From: Bacillota bacterium
GTDB taxonomy: Bacteria; Bacillota; Clostridia; Peptostreptococcales; Anaerovoracaceae
DNA: 8,588 nt
NCBI GenBank assembly: GCA_021443825.1
Contig: JABUTE010000108.1
Coordinates: 1-8,588, forward strand
Direction of reading: 5' to 3'
Notes under the pieces: model-generated
Database searches by the model: none
Told to the model about the DNA's origin: nothing
The model's input: the letters and a program-made list of their open reading frames with translations, nothing else
In this document: in pieces, positions 1 to 6,969 of the stretch
How positions within the stretch are numbered: position 1 is the stretch's first letter
Layout: each line of letters starts with the position of its first letter
Program-made: the position numbers and the translations under genes

Positions 1-734
1 TCGCCGGTCTTCAGATTAAAGCGGCGGATCTGAATGGGCGAAACGAAGACATCCTGATCGGAGGTCAGAAAGTTATCAAAGCGAAGAAAACCGAAGCCGG
101 CATCGACGATCTCAAGAATGCCGCTGGTCTCGTAGCGGCCGTCCTTTAAGGGCTCGGGCTTGCGGACGGATCGGGCCTCGCCGCCCTCTGGTCTGGCAGG
201 GGCTTCTGCGGTCTCTTCGGCTGGCTTTTCCCCATGTTTTTCAGTGGGCTCTGCGGCGGCGCTTTCCTGCGGCACTGCCTGCTTATGCAGGGCGGCTCCG
301 GGAGCCGCAGCAGGTGCAGCAGGGGCTTTGGGTTCCTTCGCAGCTTCTTCTGAAGACTCGGTCTTCGGCTCAGCCTTTGCAGCGGACGCCTTCTCTTTTG
401 CCGGAGCAGGCGCAGGGGCTTCGTCTTCGTCGTCATCGTCCATGCCGGTCATTTCGATGGTGATGACCGGACGCACGGGAACCGGCTTTTTGGGCCTGCC
501 GCGACGGACGACCTTGGGGACCGCTTCCTCTGCGGAGTCTTCTGCAGGGGAAGCCTGCTGCGGCGAGACATCTTCTGCAGGGGCAGCCTTCTGCTTTTCT
601 GCTTCGGCGGACATCTGCCAGAGAATGTCAAGCAGGTCTTTTTTCTTCATGGTCTCGGCACCTTCGATGTGAAGGGCCTTGCCGATCTCGCGTAGTTCTG
701 CAACTTTTTTGTCGCGAAGAAGCTCGAAATCCAT
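1..734 (-). CDS. rho: Transcription termination factor Rho, N-terminal part (cut by window edge)
   Basis: Rho is the hexameric RNA helicase that ends transcription of untranslated RNA. Only 244 codons are inside the window; the ATPase domain lies beyond the left edge. Residues 1-45 form the helical Rho N-terminal domain (starts MDFELLRDKKVAELREIGKA). Residues about 46-198 are a low-complexity insertion rich in Ala, Glu, Pro and Lys, with an acidic run near 99-105 and a basic RRGRPKK at 77-83. From about 200 the cold-shock-like RNA-binding domain begins: GILEIVDAGFGFLR at 205-218 and VSPIQIRRFNLKTG at 231-244 are classic Rho signatures. Start choice: the ATG at 734-732 follows the SLH gene stop by 3 nt, with GAGG six bases upstream lying inside the end of that gene, so translation is probably coupled. 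Long insertions at this place are known in Rho of actinobacteria, Bacteroidetes and some clostridia. Identity is near certain. Confidence 0.96.
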   Translation of the reverse strand, partial: MDFELLRDKKVAELREIGKALHIEGAETMKKKDLLDILWQMSAEAEKQKAAPAEDVSPQQASPAEDSAEEAVPKVVRRGRPKKPVPVRPVITIEMTGMDDDDEDEAPAPAPAKEKASAAKAEPKTESSEEAAKEPKAPAAPAAAPGAALHKQAVPQESAAAEPTEKHGEKPAEETAEAPARPEGGEARSVRKPEPLKDGRYETSGILEIVDAGFGFLRFDNFLTSDQDVFVSPIQIRRFNLKTG

Positions 735-737
735 AAT

Positions 738-1955
738 TTACCTCATTTCAACGATCATCATACCGTCTGCGATAAAACGGCAGCTGCGGTTTTTTACTAT
801 TTTTCCTTCCGTTCTGGAAGCATCGTTCATACAGTAATTGACCCTGGTTCCGTCGTCCAGCGACAGGGTCAGCAGAGTAAAGGAATCCAGCTCCTCCACC
901 CCGCGAATGTAGCCGCTCTGGGCCAGAGGCATGGTCTGGATCACGACAGAGGGCTCGCCGCCCAAAAGCCAGGAAAGATCGATCTCGCTGCCGATCAGAG
1001 CCTGCAGCGACGAAAGTCCGGTGCCCTCGCCGTCGATCACGAAGCAGGTGTCGGGCGCAATATGAAAAGAAACAGAAGCATCCTTTTCCTGAAGGGTGAG
1101 TTCTGCGGCTTCGGCTGCCGCAAGAACGCCGTGATGATGGATCAGCCGGCTGCTTAAGGAAAGGCTTTGCAGATAATCCTGTGCATCGTACAGCACGCTG
1201 CCCTCTTTCAGGCTACCGTCTTCATCCAGCATTCCGTAGTCGGTAACGGTTCCGGCGGCTTCATCGGCCCTTACTCCAAGAAGACGGGTGCAGATGGCCG
1301 CCATTTCAGAGCGCTTGACCCCGTTTTCGGGATAAAAGCTTCCGGCATTGCCCTGCATGATCCCGTGGCGGTAAAGGGCATCCACATAGACGAGAAGAGA
1401 CGGATCGATGGAATCGGCATCCTGATAAACACGGCTCATCACAGCTGCCTCTTCGCAGCCCAGAGCTTTGGATGTCCATTTGGCGATCAGCTGGCGGCTT
1501 GCATAGGCATAGCCGCCGCTGCGCCCGGTAGAATCAACTTCGGTGGAAAAATCCTCCGGATCGCAGATTCCGTATGCCAGCGCATACGATACATACGGTC
1601 TGGCCCAGAGGGGAATACCCTGAGGTCCGCCGCTTTCCGGCGGCTGAAAGGAATCGTAGAACTCCCCGCAGTCGGGAGAAAGATCCTCCTCCGTTTCGAG
1701 GCAGTCTGCCAGCTTCAGGGTATTATAGAGCATCACCAGGCATTCCTGCTTGGTCACATAATTTTCGGGGCGGAACTGGGCCGTTCCGTCGTCGCTGACG
1801 TAGCCCTCGATCAGGCTGCTGTCTTTTGCCAGTTGAATATAGGGGATCGCCCAGTAGCCCTCCCGAATATCGGTAAAGCCCGCGTCGGCAAAGGCAGTGC
1901 CGGTAAACAGCGCGCCGGCAGCGATCACGGCAGCCGTTTTTCGCAAAAGCCGCAT
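738..1955 (-). CDS. Exported S-layer-homology (SLH) domain protein
   Basis: This is a 405-residue secreted protein that probably binds a cell wall polymer through SLH domains. Residues 1-23 are a signal peptide: MRLLRK, a hydrophobic stretch, then cleavage after TAFA. SLH-like units can be seen at about 26-80 (FTDIREGYWAIPYI, FRPENYVTKQE), more weakly at 117-166 (WARPYVSYALAYGI, then YASRQL), and at 177-228 (YQDADSID, GIMQGN, FYPENGVKRSEMAAI). VTKQE and VKRSE sit where the family's TRAE-type polymer-binding motif belongs. Residues about 290-405 are beta-rich and I do not recognise them. The reading frame continues upstream to 2096, but that stretch has no signal peptide and overlaps the LCP gene. 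The ATG at 1955 has GGAGG nine bases upstream and starts one base after the LCP stop. It is cotranscribed with LCP upstream and rho downstream. The SLH call is good; the specific role (S-layer, structural, or enzyme anchor) is unknown. Confidence 0.86.
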   Translation of the reverse strand: MRLLRKTAAVIAAGALFTGTAFADAGFTDIREGYWAIPYIQLAKDSSLIEGYVSDDGTAQFRPENYVTKQECLVMLYNTLKLADCLETEEDLSPDCGEFYDSFQPPESGGPQGIPLWARPYVSYALAYGICDPEDFSTEVDSTGRSGGYAYASRQLIAKWTSKALGCEEAAVMSRVYQDADSIDPSLLVYVDALYRHGIMQGNAGSFYPENGVKRSEMAAICTRLLGVRADEAAGTVTDYGMLDEDGSLKEGSVLYDAQDYLQSLSLSSRLIHHHGVLAAAEAAELTLQEKDASVSFHIAPDTCFVIDGEGTGLSSLQALIGSEIDLSWLLGGEPSVVIQTMPLAQSGYIRGVEELDSFTLLTLSLDDGTRVNYCMNDASRTEGKIVKNRSCRFIADGMMIVEMR

Positions 1956-1956
1956 G

Positions 1957-3066
1957 CTACTGGCCCTCCTTCTCGGGCTGGCCCTCTTCGGTGCTGCCCT
2001 CCTCGGGCTCTGCCAGGCCGTAGATCTGCTCCAGCATGGTGTAGACCTGCTCCTCGTCGTTGATCCAAAACGACAGATTGTGGAGCATGGTATCATGGCC
2101 GGGCATGGAATACATCTCGATGTTCTCTGCGGAAAGACCGGAGGCAGCCTTCTTCGCCACCTTGATGGCAGTGGTCAGGGTCAGGTCGGATTCCACATTT
2201 TCAAGAGAGAATTTGACCACATCCAGCAGGTTGTTCTTCTTTAAGCACTCGCTGAGCACCTTCTGCACGAATTCTCTTTGCACCGCTGTTCTTCCGATGT
2301 CGCCGGTGGTATAGCTCTTATAGCCCTTTTCGGCCCACCAGGGGTTGGTATGGCGGAAGCGTAAAAATTCAACCACGTTGCTGGAATCGATGGTCTGCAA
2401 GCCCTTTGGGATATCGATGTGCAGCTCTTTTCCGGGGGTGGTGTCGTCGTACTTCATATGGAAGGGGATCTCGACCTCGACGCCGCCGATGATGTCCATG
2501 ATGGCCCGCACGTCTTCGTAGCCGACGATCACATAATAGTGAATGGGCATGCCGTAGAGCAGCTGCGACACCGCCGTTGCCGTGCCCACCACGCCGTTTT
2601 TGCGGTACTGGGCGTTGATCTTATTCTCGGCATAGCTCTTATAGCTTTCGACCTCGACGAAGCTGTCGCGGGGAACGGAGATGATGGAGACCTTCTGGTT
2701 CTCCATATCGTAGCTGGCCAGCATGATGGTATCGGTGTTGCCGTCGGCCAGACCCATCAGCAGCACGTTGACCCGGTCCTGGGTCTTGAACGCTTCGTAG
2801 AAGGGACTGCTCTCATCGACGACGATAGGGGTCATATCGCGGGAAAGACGCTCGTCGGTCTCAGTGGTATGAAAGATGGTAAAGGGGCTGCTGGTGGTCT
2901 GCTTGATGACCTCGCCGTCTTCGCCGGTGACGATGATCTCTTCTTCGGTGGTTCCCATGCGGTAGAGGGTAAGCGCCGCCGTGCTGAAGACGAACATCAG
3001 CGCAAAGGCAACGATGGCGCTCAGATAGATGACGAATCCGGACGCCCTGTTATCGGAATGTTTCAT
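1957..3066 (-). CDS. LCP (LytR-CpsA-Psr) family cell wall polymer transferase
   Basis: LCP enzymes move glycopolymers (teichoic acid, capsule, secondary wall polymers) from an undecaprenyl lipid carrier to peptidoglycan on the outer face of the membrane. This protein has 369 residues. One membrane segment lies at 11-35, so the rest is extracytoplasmic. The LCP core runs from about 98 to 275: NVLLMG 100-105, TDTIML 111-116, SVPRDS 130-135, KINAQY 149-154, HYYVIVGYEDV 176-186, FLRFRHT 234-240 and GDIGRTAVQRE 255-265. R133, R236, R238 and R259 and the Asp residues near 108-112 correspond by eye to the phosphate-binding and catalytic positions of the family. The C-terminus (353-369) is an acidic Glu/Gly tail. 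The ATG at 3066 is preceded by AGAG at 7 nt and AAGGAT at 12 nt, so the ribosome site is only moderate. It is the first gene of a unit with the SLH gene (1-nt gap) and rho, behind its own promoter. Family call is firm; the polymer is unknown. Confidence 0.93.
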   Translation of the reverse strand: MKHSDNRASGFVIYLSAIVAFALMFVFSTAALTLYRMGTTEEEIIVTGEDGEVIKQTTSSPFTIFHTTETDERLSRDMTPIVVDESSPFYEAFKTQDRVNVLLMGLADGNTDTIMLASYDMENQKVSIISVPRDSFVEVESYKSYAENKINAQYRKNGVVGTATAVSQLLYGMPIHYYVIVGYEDVRAIMDIIGGVEVEIPFHMKYDDTTPGKELHIDIPKGLQTIDSSNVVEFLRFRHTNPWWAEKGYKSYTTGDIGRTAVQREFVQKVLSECLKKNNLLDVVKFSLENVESDLTLTTAIKVAKKAASGLSAENIEMYSMPGHDTMLHNLSFWINDEEQVYTMLEQIYGLAEPEEGSTEEGQPEKEGQ

Positions 3067-3095
3067 AAATTTTCTCTGATCCTTATATCTCTAAA

Positions 3096-3108
3096 ATACA
3101 AAATGTAT
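3096..3108. repeat. Short inverted repeat in the LCP leader
   Basis: ATACA, three bases, TGTAT: a perfect 5-bp-arm inverted repeat in the AT-rich leader between the promoter and the LCP start. It is too short and AT-rich to call a hairpin or operator with confidence. Confidence 0.3.
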
Positions 3109-3140
3109 ATGTACGCCAAATGACATATTCACACAGAGTC

Positions 3141-3170
3141 ATTATACCCTTTTTGTTTTCCCCTTGTCAG
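3141..3170 (-). promoter_or_regulatory. Sigma-A-type promoter for the LCP-SLH-rho unit
   Basis: On the minus strand a perfect TATAAT -10 (3146-3141) lies 18 bases downstream of CTGACA (3170-3165), a 5/6 match to the -35 consensus. Transcription would start near 3134, giving a leader of roughly 70 nt before the LCP start. It lies in the gap after the MurJ-like gene, where I see no convincing terminator. LCP-SLH-rho may therefore also receive read-through from the upstream pair. Confidence 0.75.
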
Positions 3171-3185
3171 TATGATCCTGTGTAT

Positions 3186-3197
3186 TTTCCATGGAAA
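3186..3197. repeat. 12-bp perfect palindrome downstream of the MurJ-like gene
   Basis: TTTCCATGGAAA is a perfect 12-bp palindrome 28 nt past the stop of the MurJ-like gene and 16 bp upstream of the LCP promoter -35. The neighbouring bases allow an alternative CATGG/CCATG hairpin (3190-3204). There is no T-run after it on the minus strand, so it does not look like an intrinsic terminator. Its position upstream of a promoter would suit a regulator site, but nothing else supports this. Confidence 0.4.
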
Positions 3198-3224
3198 CCC
3201 CATGAAATTTAAATCTTGACGCGT

Positions 3225-4751
3225 CTATTTTGCCCTTCTGCGGGCGATCAGGTCGCGAAGCAGCCTGATCTCGTCAAAACGAAGAAGCCACAGCAGCGCC
3301 AGATAGACCAGAACGGCAAGCCCGGCGCAGAGCATCAGGTTGAGCAGGCCTGCTCCCATAACGCCGTACAGCAGGCGGGAACCGGCGACCGACACGGCCG
3401 AGATGGCCAGCAGCTTCAGCAGTGCCTGCGGCGCCGCCATCAGGCGGATCTGCGGGTAGCGGCGGCGGAAGGTATAGACCAGCAGCACCGTATTTGCCAT
3501 ATGAGAGATGCTGGTGGCAAGCGCCAGGCCGGCATGGGCCATATATCTTACCAGCACCAGGTTCAAAACGATGTTGAGCAGCACGCTGACAGCAGAGCAC
3601 CGCACCGCCGTTTTCGTATCGTGCATGGAATAATAGATCTTGGTGATCAGGGTATTGACCGAAAGAAAGGCCAGCCCCACCGAATAGAAGCTTAAAGCCG
3701 ATGCGGTCAGCACCGTCGCCTGCGGATCGAAGGCGCCCCTCTCGAAGATGACCCGGATCACATCGGAGGCATAGCAGATGAGCCCCATGGAAAAGGGCAC
3801 CGAAAGCACGCAGATCAGGCGGATGCCCCGCTCCGAAAGACTGCTCATGCGCTCGTATTCACCCTGCACGAAGGCCTTGTTCAGCCGGGGATACAGAATG
3901 GTAACGAAGATGGTCACCGTAAGAGCCGAGATGGAGTTGATGATCTGGTTGGCGTAGTTGAGCGCCGATACGCAGCCGGTGGTAAGACCGGAGGCCAGCA
4001 TTTTATCGATGGCTAAATTGATCTGGTTTACATAGCCGCCTAAAAAAACGGGGATCGCCAGGCGCAGCACATCAGAGACCGCCTCATTCAGCGAAAAGTT
4101 CGGGGTGTAGCGAAAGCCGTTTTTGCGAGCCCAGAGCACATGCAAAACGCCGTAGACTCCGTAGCCGAAGAGCGGGCCCAGGATCAGCAGGTGATAGTCT
4201 ACCGAAGCGCTGACCGCCACGATGATGATCAGGACCACGTTCTGCAGAATGCCGAAGACCATCTGAGGAAGAAAGATGCCCTTGTAATTGAGCCAGGCCC
4301 CGAAGATATAGGCCAGCATGGTGAAAAAGAGCACGCAGAAGGCCGGCCGCAGATACCATGCGGTAAGAGCTGCGGCTTCTTCGCTGAAGCCGGGGGCGAA
4401 CAGGTTCACCAGAGGCCCTGCAAAGACCGAGCCGGCGGCAACCACCGCCGCAATGATGAGAAGCTGCAGGTTGACCAGCTGGCTGGTAAAGAGATTGGCC
4501 GATTCTTCCCCCTCCAGCTCCAGTTTTTTGGAGAAATTGGGCATGTACGAAATGCCGACGGCGCTGATGACGGCAGCCAGCAGGCTGTTGGGAATGGACT
4601 GGGCCATGACATAGGCATCGGTGATGATGCCGGCACCGAAGTAATTGGCCAGCACCATTTCGCGCACGAACGAAAGCACTTTTGAAAACAGGGTCAGCAC
4701 GGCCATGAATACGGCCAGCTGCGCCGTGGTCAACCGGGGTCTTCTGCTCAT
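3225..4751 (-). CDS. MurJ/MviN-family lipid-linked oligosaccharide flippase
   Basis: This is a polytopic membrane protein of 508 residues, the usual length of the MurJ/MviN branch of the MOP exporter superfamily, which flips lipid II or related undecaprenyl-linked sugars outward. Seen in the sequence: the N-terminal family block FSKVLSFVREMVLANYFGAG with TDAYVMAQSIPN (22-55), including R30, D45 and N55 that by eye match E. coli MurJ R24, D39 and N49; the VIRVIFERGAFD signature at 331-342; and about 13-14 hydrophobic segments. The E. coli R18 position is Lys (K24), and the usual YA-N-R-L of the central helix reads YANQI (266-270), so an Arg important in MurJ is replaced by Gln. Start: the ATG at 4751 has GAGG nine bases upstream and begins one base after the ligase stop; an in-frame TTG at 4760 directly abuts that GAGG and is rejected. 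It could serve peptidoglycan (MurJ) or the polymer made by its neighbours (Wzx-like role). I leave out the symbol for that reason. Confidence 0.9.
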   Translation of the reverse strand: MSRRPRLTTAQLAVFMAVLTLFSKVLSFVREMVLANYFGAGIITDAYVMAQSIPNSLLAAVISAVGISYMPNFSKKLELEGEESANLFTSQLVNLQLLIIAAVVAAGSVFAGPLVNLFAPGFSEEAAALTAWYLRPAFCVLFFTMLAYIFGAWLNYKGIFLPQMVFGILQNVVLIIIVAVSASVDYHLLILGPLFGYGVYGVLHVLWARKNGFRYTPNFSLNEAVSDVLRLAIPVFLGGYVNQINLAIDKMLASGLTTGCVSALNYANQIINSISALTVTIFVTILYPRLNKAFVQGEYERMSSLSERGIRLICVLSVPFSMGLICYASDVIRVIFERGAFDPQATVLTASALSFYSVGLAFLSVNTLITKIYYSMHDTKTAVRCSAVSVLLNIVLNLVLVRYMAHAGLALATSISHMANTVLLVYTFRRRYPQIRLMAAPQALLKLLAISAVSVAGSRLLYGVMGAGLLNLMLCAGLAVLVYLALLWLLRFDEIRLLRDLIARRRAK

Positions 4752-4752
4752 C

Positions 4753-6924
4753 TTAGGCAACCTCAGAAGCCGTTTCGGCCGCTTCTACTGCCGGCTGCGC
4801 CTTTGCAGCTTCTTTTTCTGCCATGCGGTTGCAGGCAAAGCCGACTCCCATCAGGGTATAGAACATGGGGCCTGTGCAGATGGTGGTATCGTTGAGCATG
4901 CCGGTGGCGGCAAAGGCAGCAACGCCCATGCAGATTCCGGTGCCCAGATATTCAGCCAGCCTTGCATGGCCCTTCAGGCGGCAGCTGTTTTTAAAGCTGT
5001 CCAGCAGAAAGAGAACGATCAGCCCAATGTAGGCCAACATCGATACGAAGCCTGTTTCAACGGCTCTTTGCAGATACATGTTATGAGGCTTGTTGTTGAT
5101 GATGGCAGGGTTCCTCTGAACGGTATACTTAGCTGCGTAATCCTCCTGGGGATAGGCGAACACGAAGCAGTCGGGGCCCTCGCCGATGAGCAGGCGGCTC
5201 TTCAGCAGAGGAAGGGTCCTCGACCAGAGCAGGCCGCGGTTGGAGCCCCATTTCGGGTTATTTTCAAAGCCGACCGAGGGGATCTCACCGATAGCGGTCT
5301 CTTTCAGCTGCGTTTCGGAGGAACCCGGGGTGACGAACTTGAAGCCTTCGTCGGTCAGGTGGAATTTCCACTGATAGTCGTAGGTGGCGATGATCAGGCA
5401 GGGATCCTTCTCCAGGAAGACATAGCCCACCTTGATGTAGTCGTGGAACCGGCTGTCGCAGATGTAATACATGTTGGAGCCGTCGTCGATGGGCAGCATG
5501 GGCAGCATGAACTGATCGCCGTCGGCGCAGATCATGGCATCGTCGATGATCAGCATAAAGTCGTTGCCGTTGACCGTCATGGTCACGTAGTTCTTGCCCG
5601 TTACCAGCTTATCGATGGAAGCCCGACGGGAGGCAGGAGCCTTTTCAAACTCGAAGGAGACAGTGGCAGGGCCCTCTTCCGCGTAGGCGGGAGTCGCTAA
5701 AGCCTGCGCTGCAAGGCCTGCCGCTTTTTTGACCTCGGGAAGCCACCGGTCGCTGACGGCGCCCATGACGACAGCCGTTACCAGAACGAACACAGCCAGC
5801 GGCTTAAGCAGGCGGATCAGATGGTTGCGCAGCAGCACCAGCGCCAGAACGAACATGACCGCAAGGCCTACGTAGCCGGAGGCGGAATTGGCGCAGAAAA
5901 AGCTCCAAAGAGCCATGCCGTAGACCGCAAGAAGGGCTGCTCCGCCCAGAAGCCGCAGGCTTTTTTTGCCGCCCTCGCGATCGGGATCCCACAAAAGCAG
6001 AGCGAGCATGGCCAGCACGGGCAGCACCAGGCAGAGGTAGAAGGGCACGTAGTTGGGGTTATAGACCGTCTGGTAGACCATGCCCTCGCCGAACTTGAAA
6101 TCGTAGGTGGTAACGCCGCGAATGGCGTTGGTGGCGATGGCGATCCAGGAGGTGGTGCCGTCGCTGTATTTTACCAGAGGGGTGATGAGCTGCTGCCCCA
6201 GGGTGGTCCGGAAAAAGTCCTTTCCGATAGCCTGACCCACGCCCAGCACGCCCAGAATACCCATGACGCAGGTAAAGGGCCAAAGCAGGAACTTCAGATC
6301 CTTTTCGCTTTTTACCACGGTCATGATATACAGCAGCATGAAAAGATAGGCCAGGGTGGGAAGCAGGCCCTCAAAGCGGTCGAGGGCTCCGGTCAGGGCA
6401 AATGCCTTATAGTCGCAGGCAAGATACGATGCGGCTGCCGTCAGCGCGTAGACGGCGCAAAGGCTTGCCGCAGCCTTTCCCGTTTTCGAGGCCTTTCTCC
6501 TGCGCAGCTCCCCCACGGGAGGCGCCGTAAAGAAGGCCGCCAGCATCGCCAGCAGGGCAGAAAAAAGAACCGTCAGCATCTTATAGTAGTTGAAGAAATC
6601 GGTCTGCAGGGAATCGTCGCCTAAGGGGCTCCAGAAAAGCTGTTCCATGGGGCGGGTCAGATCGATGCGCCTTACCAGCAGAATGGATCCAAAGCCGAAG
6701 AGCACGATGGGCAGCAGCCGCACGGTGCGAATGCCCATTTCTGCCAGCTTTTCCAGGCGGGGATCCCGCTCCTTAGGAGCTTTTGGCTCTTTCGTTGCCT
6801 GAGGCTCTGCCTTTTTCGGATCCTTTCGCTTTGCGATGCCGGCATCCCGCTGGTCCAACGCCTTGCTGGAAAGACCTTCCTTGTTGATATCTTCCGCATT
6901 TATCTGAAATTTCGAATTTGCCAT
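4753..6924 (-). CDS. O-antigen ligase/polymerase (Wzy/WaaL)-type membrane protein with a large external insertion
   Basis: Proteins of this family polymerise or ligate undecaprenyl-linked glycans on the outer membrane face. This one has 723 residues, long for the family (often 400-500). Residues 1-62 are a charged Lys/Glu/Ala-rich cytoplasmic tail. About nine membrane segments lie between 65 and 392, then an extracytoplasmic region at about 393-622, then three segments at about 623-700 and an Ala/Glu-rich tail. Family features: RFEGLL at 183-188, SASGYVGLAVMF at 347-358, RGLLWSRTLPLLKS 563-576 with LLIGEGPDCF 578-587, and KPHNMYLQRAVETGF 612-626 (the HN pair of the Wzy_C loop). Between the two halves is a beta-rich stretch (about 420-535) that I do not recognise. 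The ATG at 6924 is preceded by AGGAG ten bases upstream. First gene of a unit with the MurJ-like flippase, from its own promoter. Ligase and polymerase cannot be told apart from the sequence. Confidence 0.83.
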   Translation of the reverse strand: MANSKFQINAEDINKEGLSSKALDQRDAGIAKRKDPKKAEPQATKEPKAPKERDPRLEKLAEMGIRTVRLLPIVLFGFGSILLVRRIDLTRPMEQLFWSPLGDDSLQTDFFNYYKMLTVLFSALLAMLAAFFTAPPVGELRRRKASKTGKAAASLCAVYALTAAASYLACDYKAFALTGALDRFEGLLPTLAYLFMLLYIMTVVKSEKDLKFLLWPFTCVMGILGVLGVGQAIGKDFFRTTLGQQLITPLVKYSDGTTSWIAIATNAIRGVTTYDFKFGEGMVYQTVYNPNYVPFYLCLVLPVLAMLALLLWDPDREGGKKSLRLLGGAALLAVYGMALWSFFCANSASGYVGLAVMFVLALVLLRNHLIRLLKPLAVFVLVTAVVMGAVSDRWLPEVKKAAGLAAQALATPAYAEEGPATVSFEFEKAPASRRASIDKLVTGKNYVTMTVNGNDFMLIIDDAMICADGDQFMLPMLPIDDGSNMYYICDSRFHDYIKVGYVFLEKDPCLIIATYDYQWKFHLTDEGFKFVTPGSSETQLKETAIGEIPSVGFENNPKWGSNRGLLWSRTLPLLKSRLLIGEGPDCFVFAYPQEDYAAKYTVQRNPAIINNKPHNMYLQRAVETGFVSMLAYIGLIVLFLLDSFKNSCRLKGHARLAEYLGTGICMGVAAFAATGMLNDTTICTGPMFYTLMGVGFACNRMAEKEAAKAQPAVEAAETASEVA

Positions 6925-6969
6925 GAGAATATTGCTCCTGTTTCACTTAAGCATAGACATAGATACTAT

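Noticed and set aside
160..672. Plus-strand Ala/Ser-rich open frame opposite rho
   Set aside because: It is the mirror of the low-complexity insertion in Rho; the Rho frame on the minus strand is confirmed by conserved motifs on both sides.
1167..2063. Long plus-strand open frame (298 codons) antisense to the SLH gene
   Set aside because: It has no recognisable family, no ribosome site, and lies wholly opposite a gene with a signal peptide and SLH motifs; it arises from the codon bias of that gene.
1956..2096. Upstream extension of the SLH reading frame (47 codons)
   Set aside because: It overlaps the LCP gene, has no ribosome site at its start, and would hide the clear signal peptide beginning at 1955.
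3186..3204. Intrinsic terminator after the MurJ-like gene
   Set aside because: The palindrome is short, its hairpin forms are weak, and no T-run follows on the minus strand.
4752..4760. TTG start for the MurJ-like gene three codons upstream of the ATG
   Set aside because: The GAGG ribosome site directly abuts this TTG, while it is nine bases from the ATG at 4751.
4645..5700. Long plus-strand open frame (351 codons) antisense to the ligase-like gene
   Set aside because: Composition rich in His, Gln, Gly and Val, typical of a reverse-strand shadow, with no domain and no promoter.
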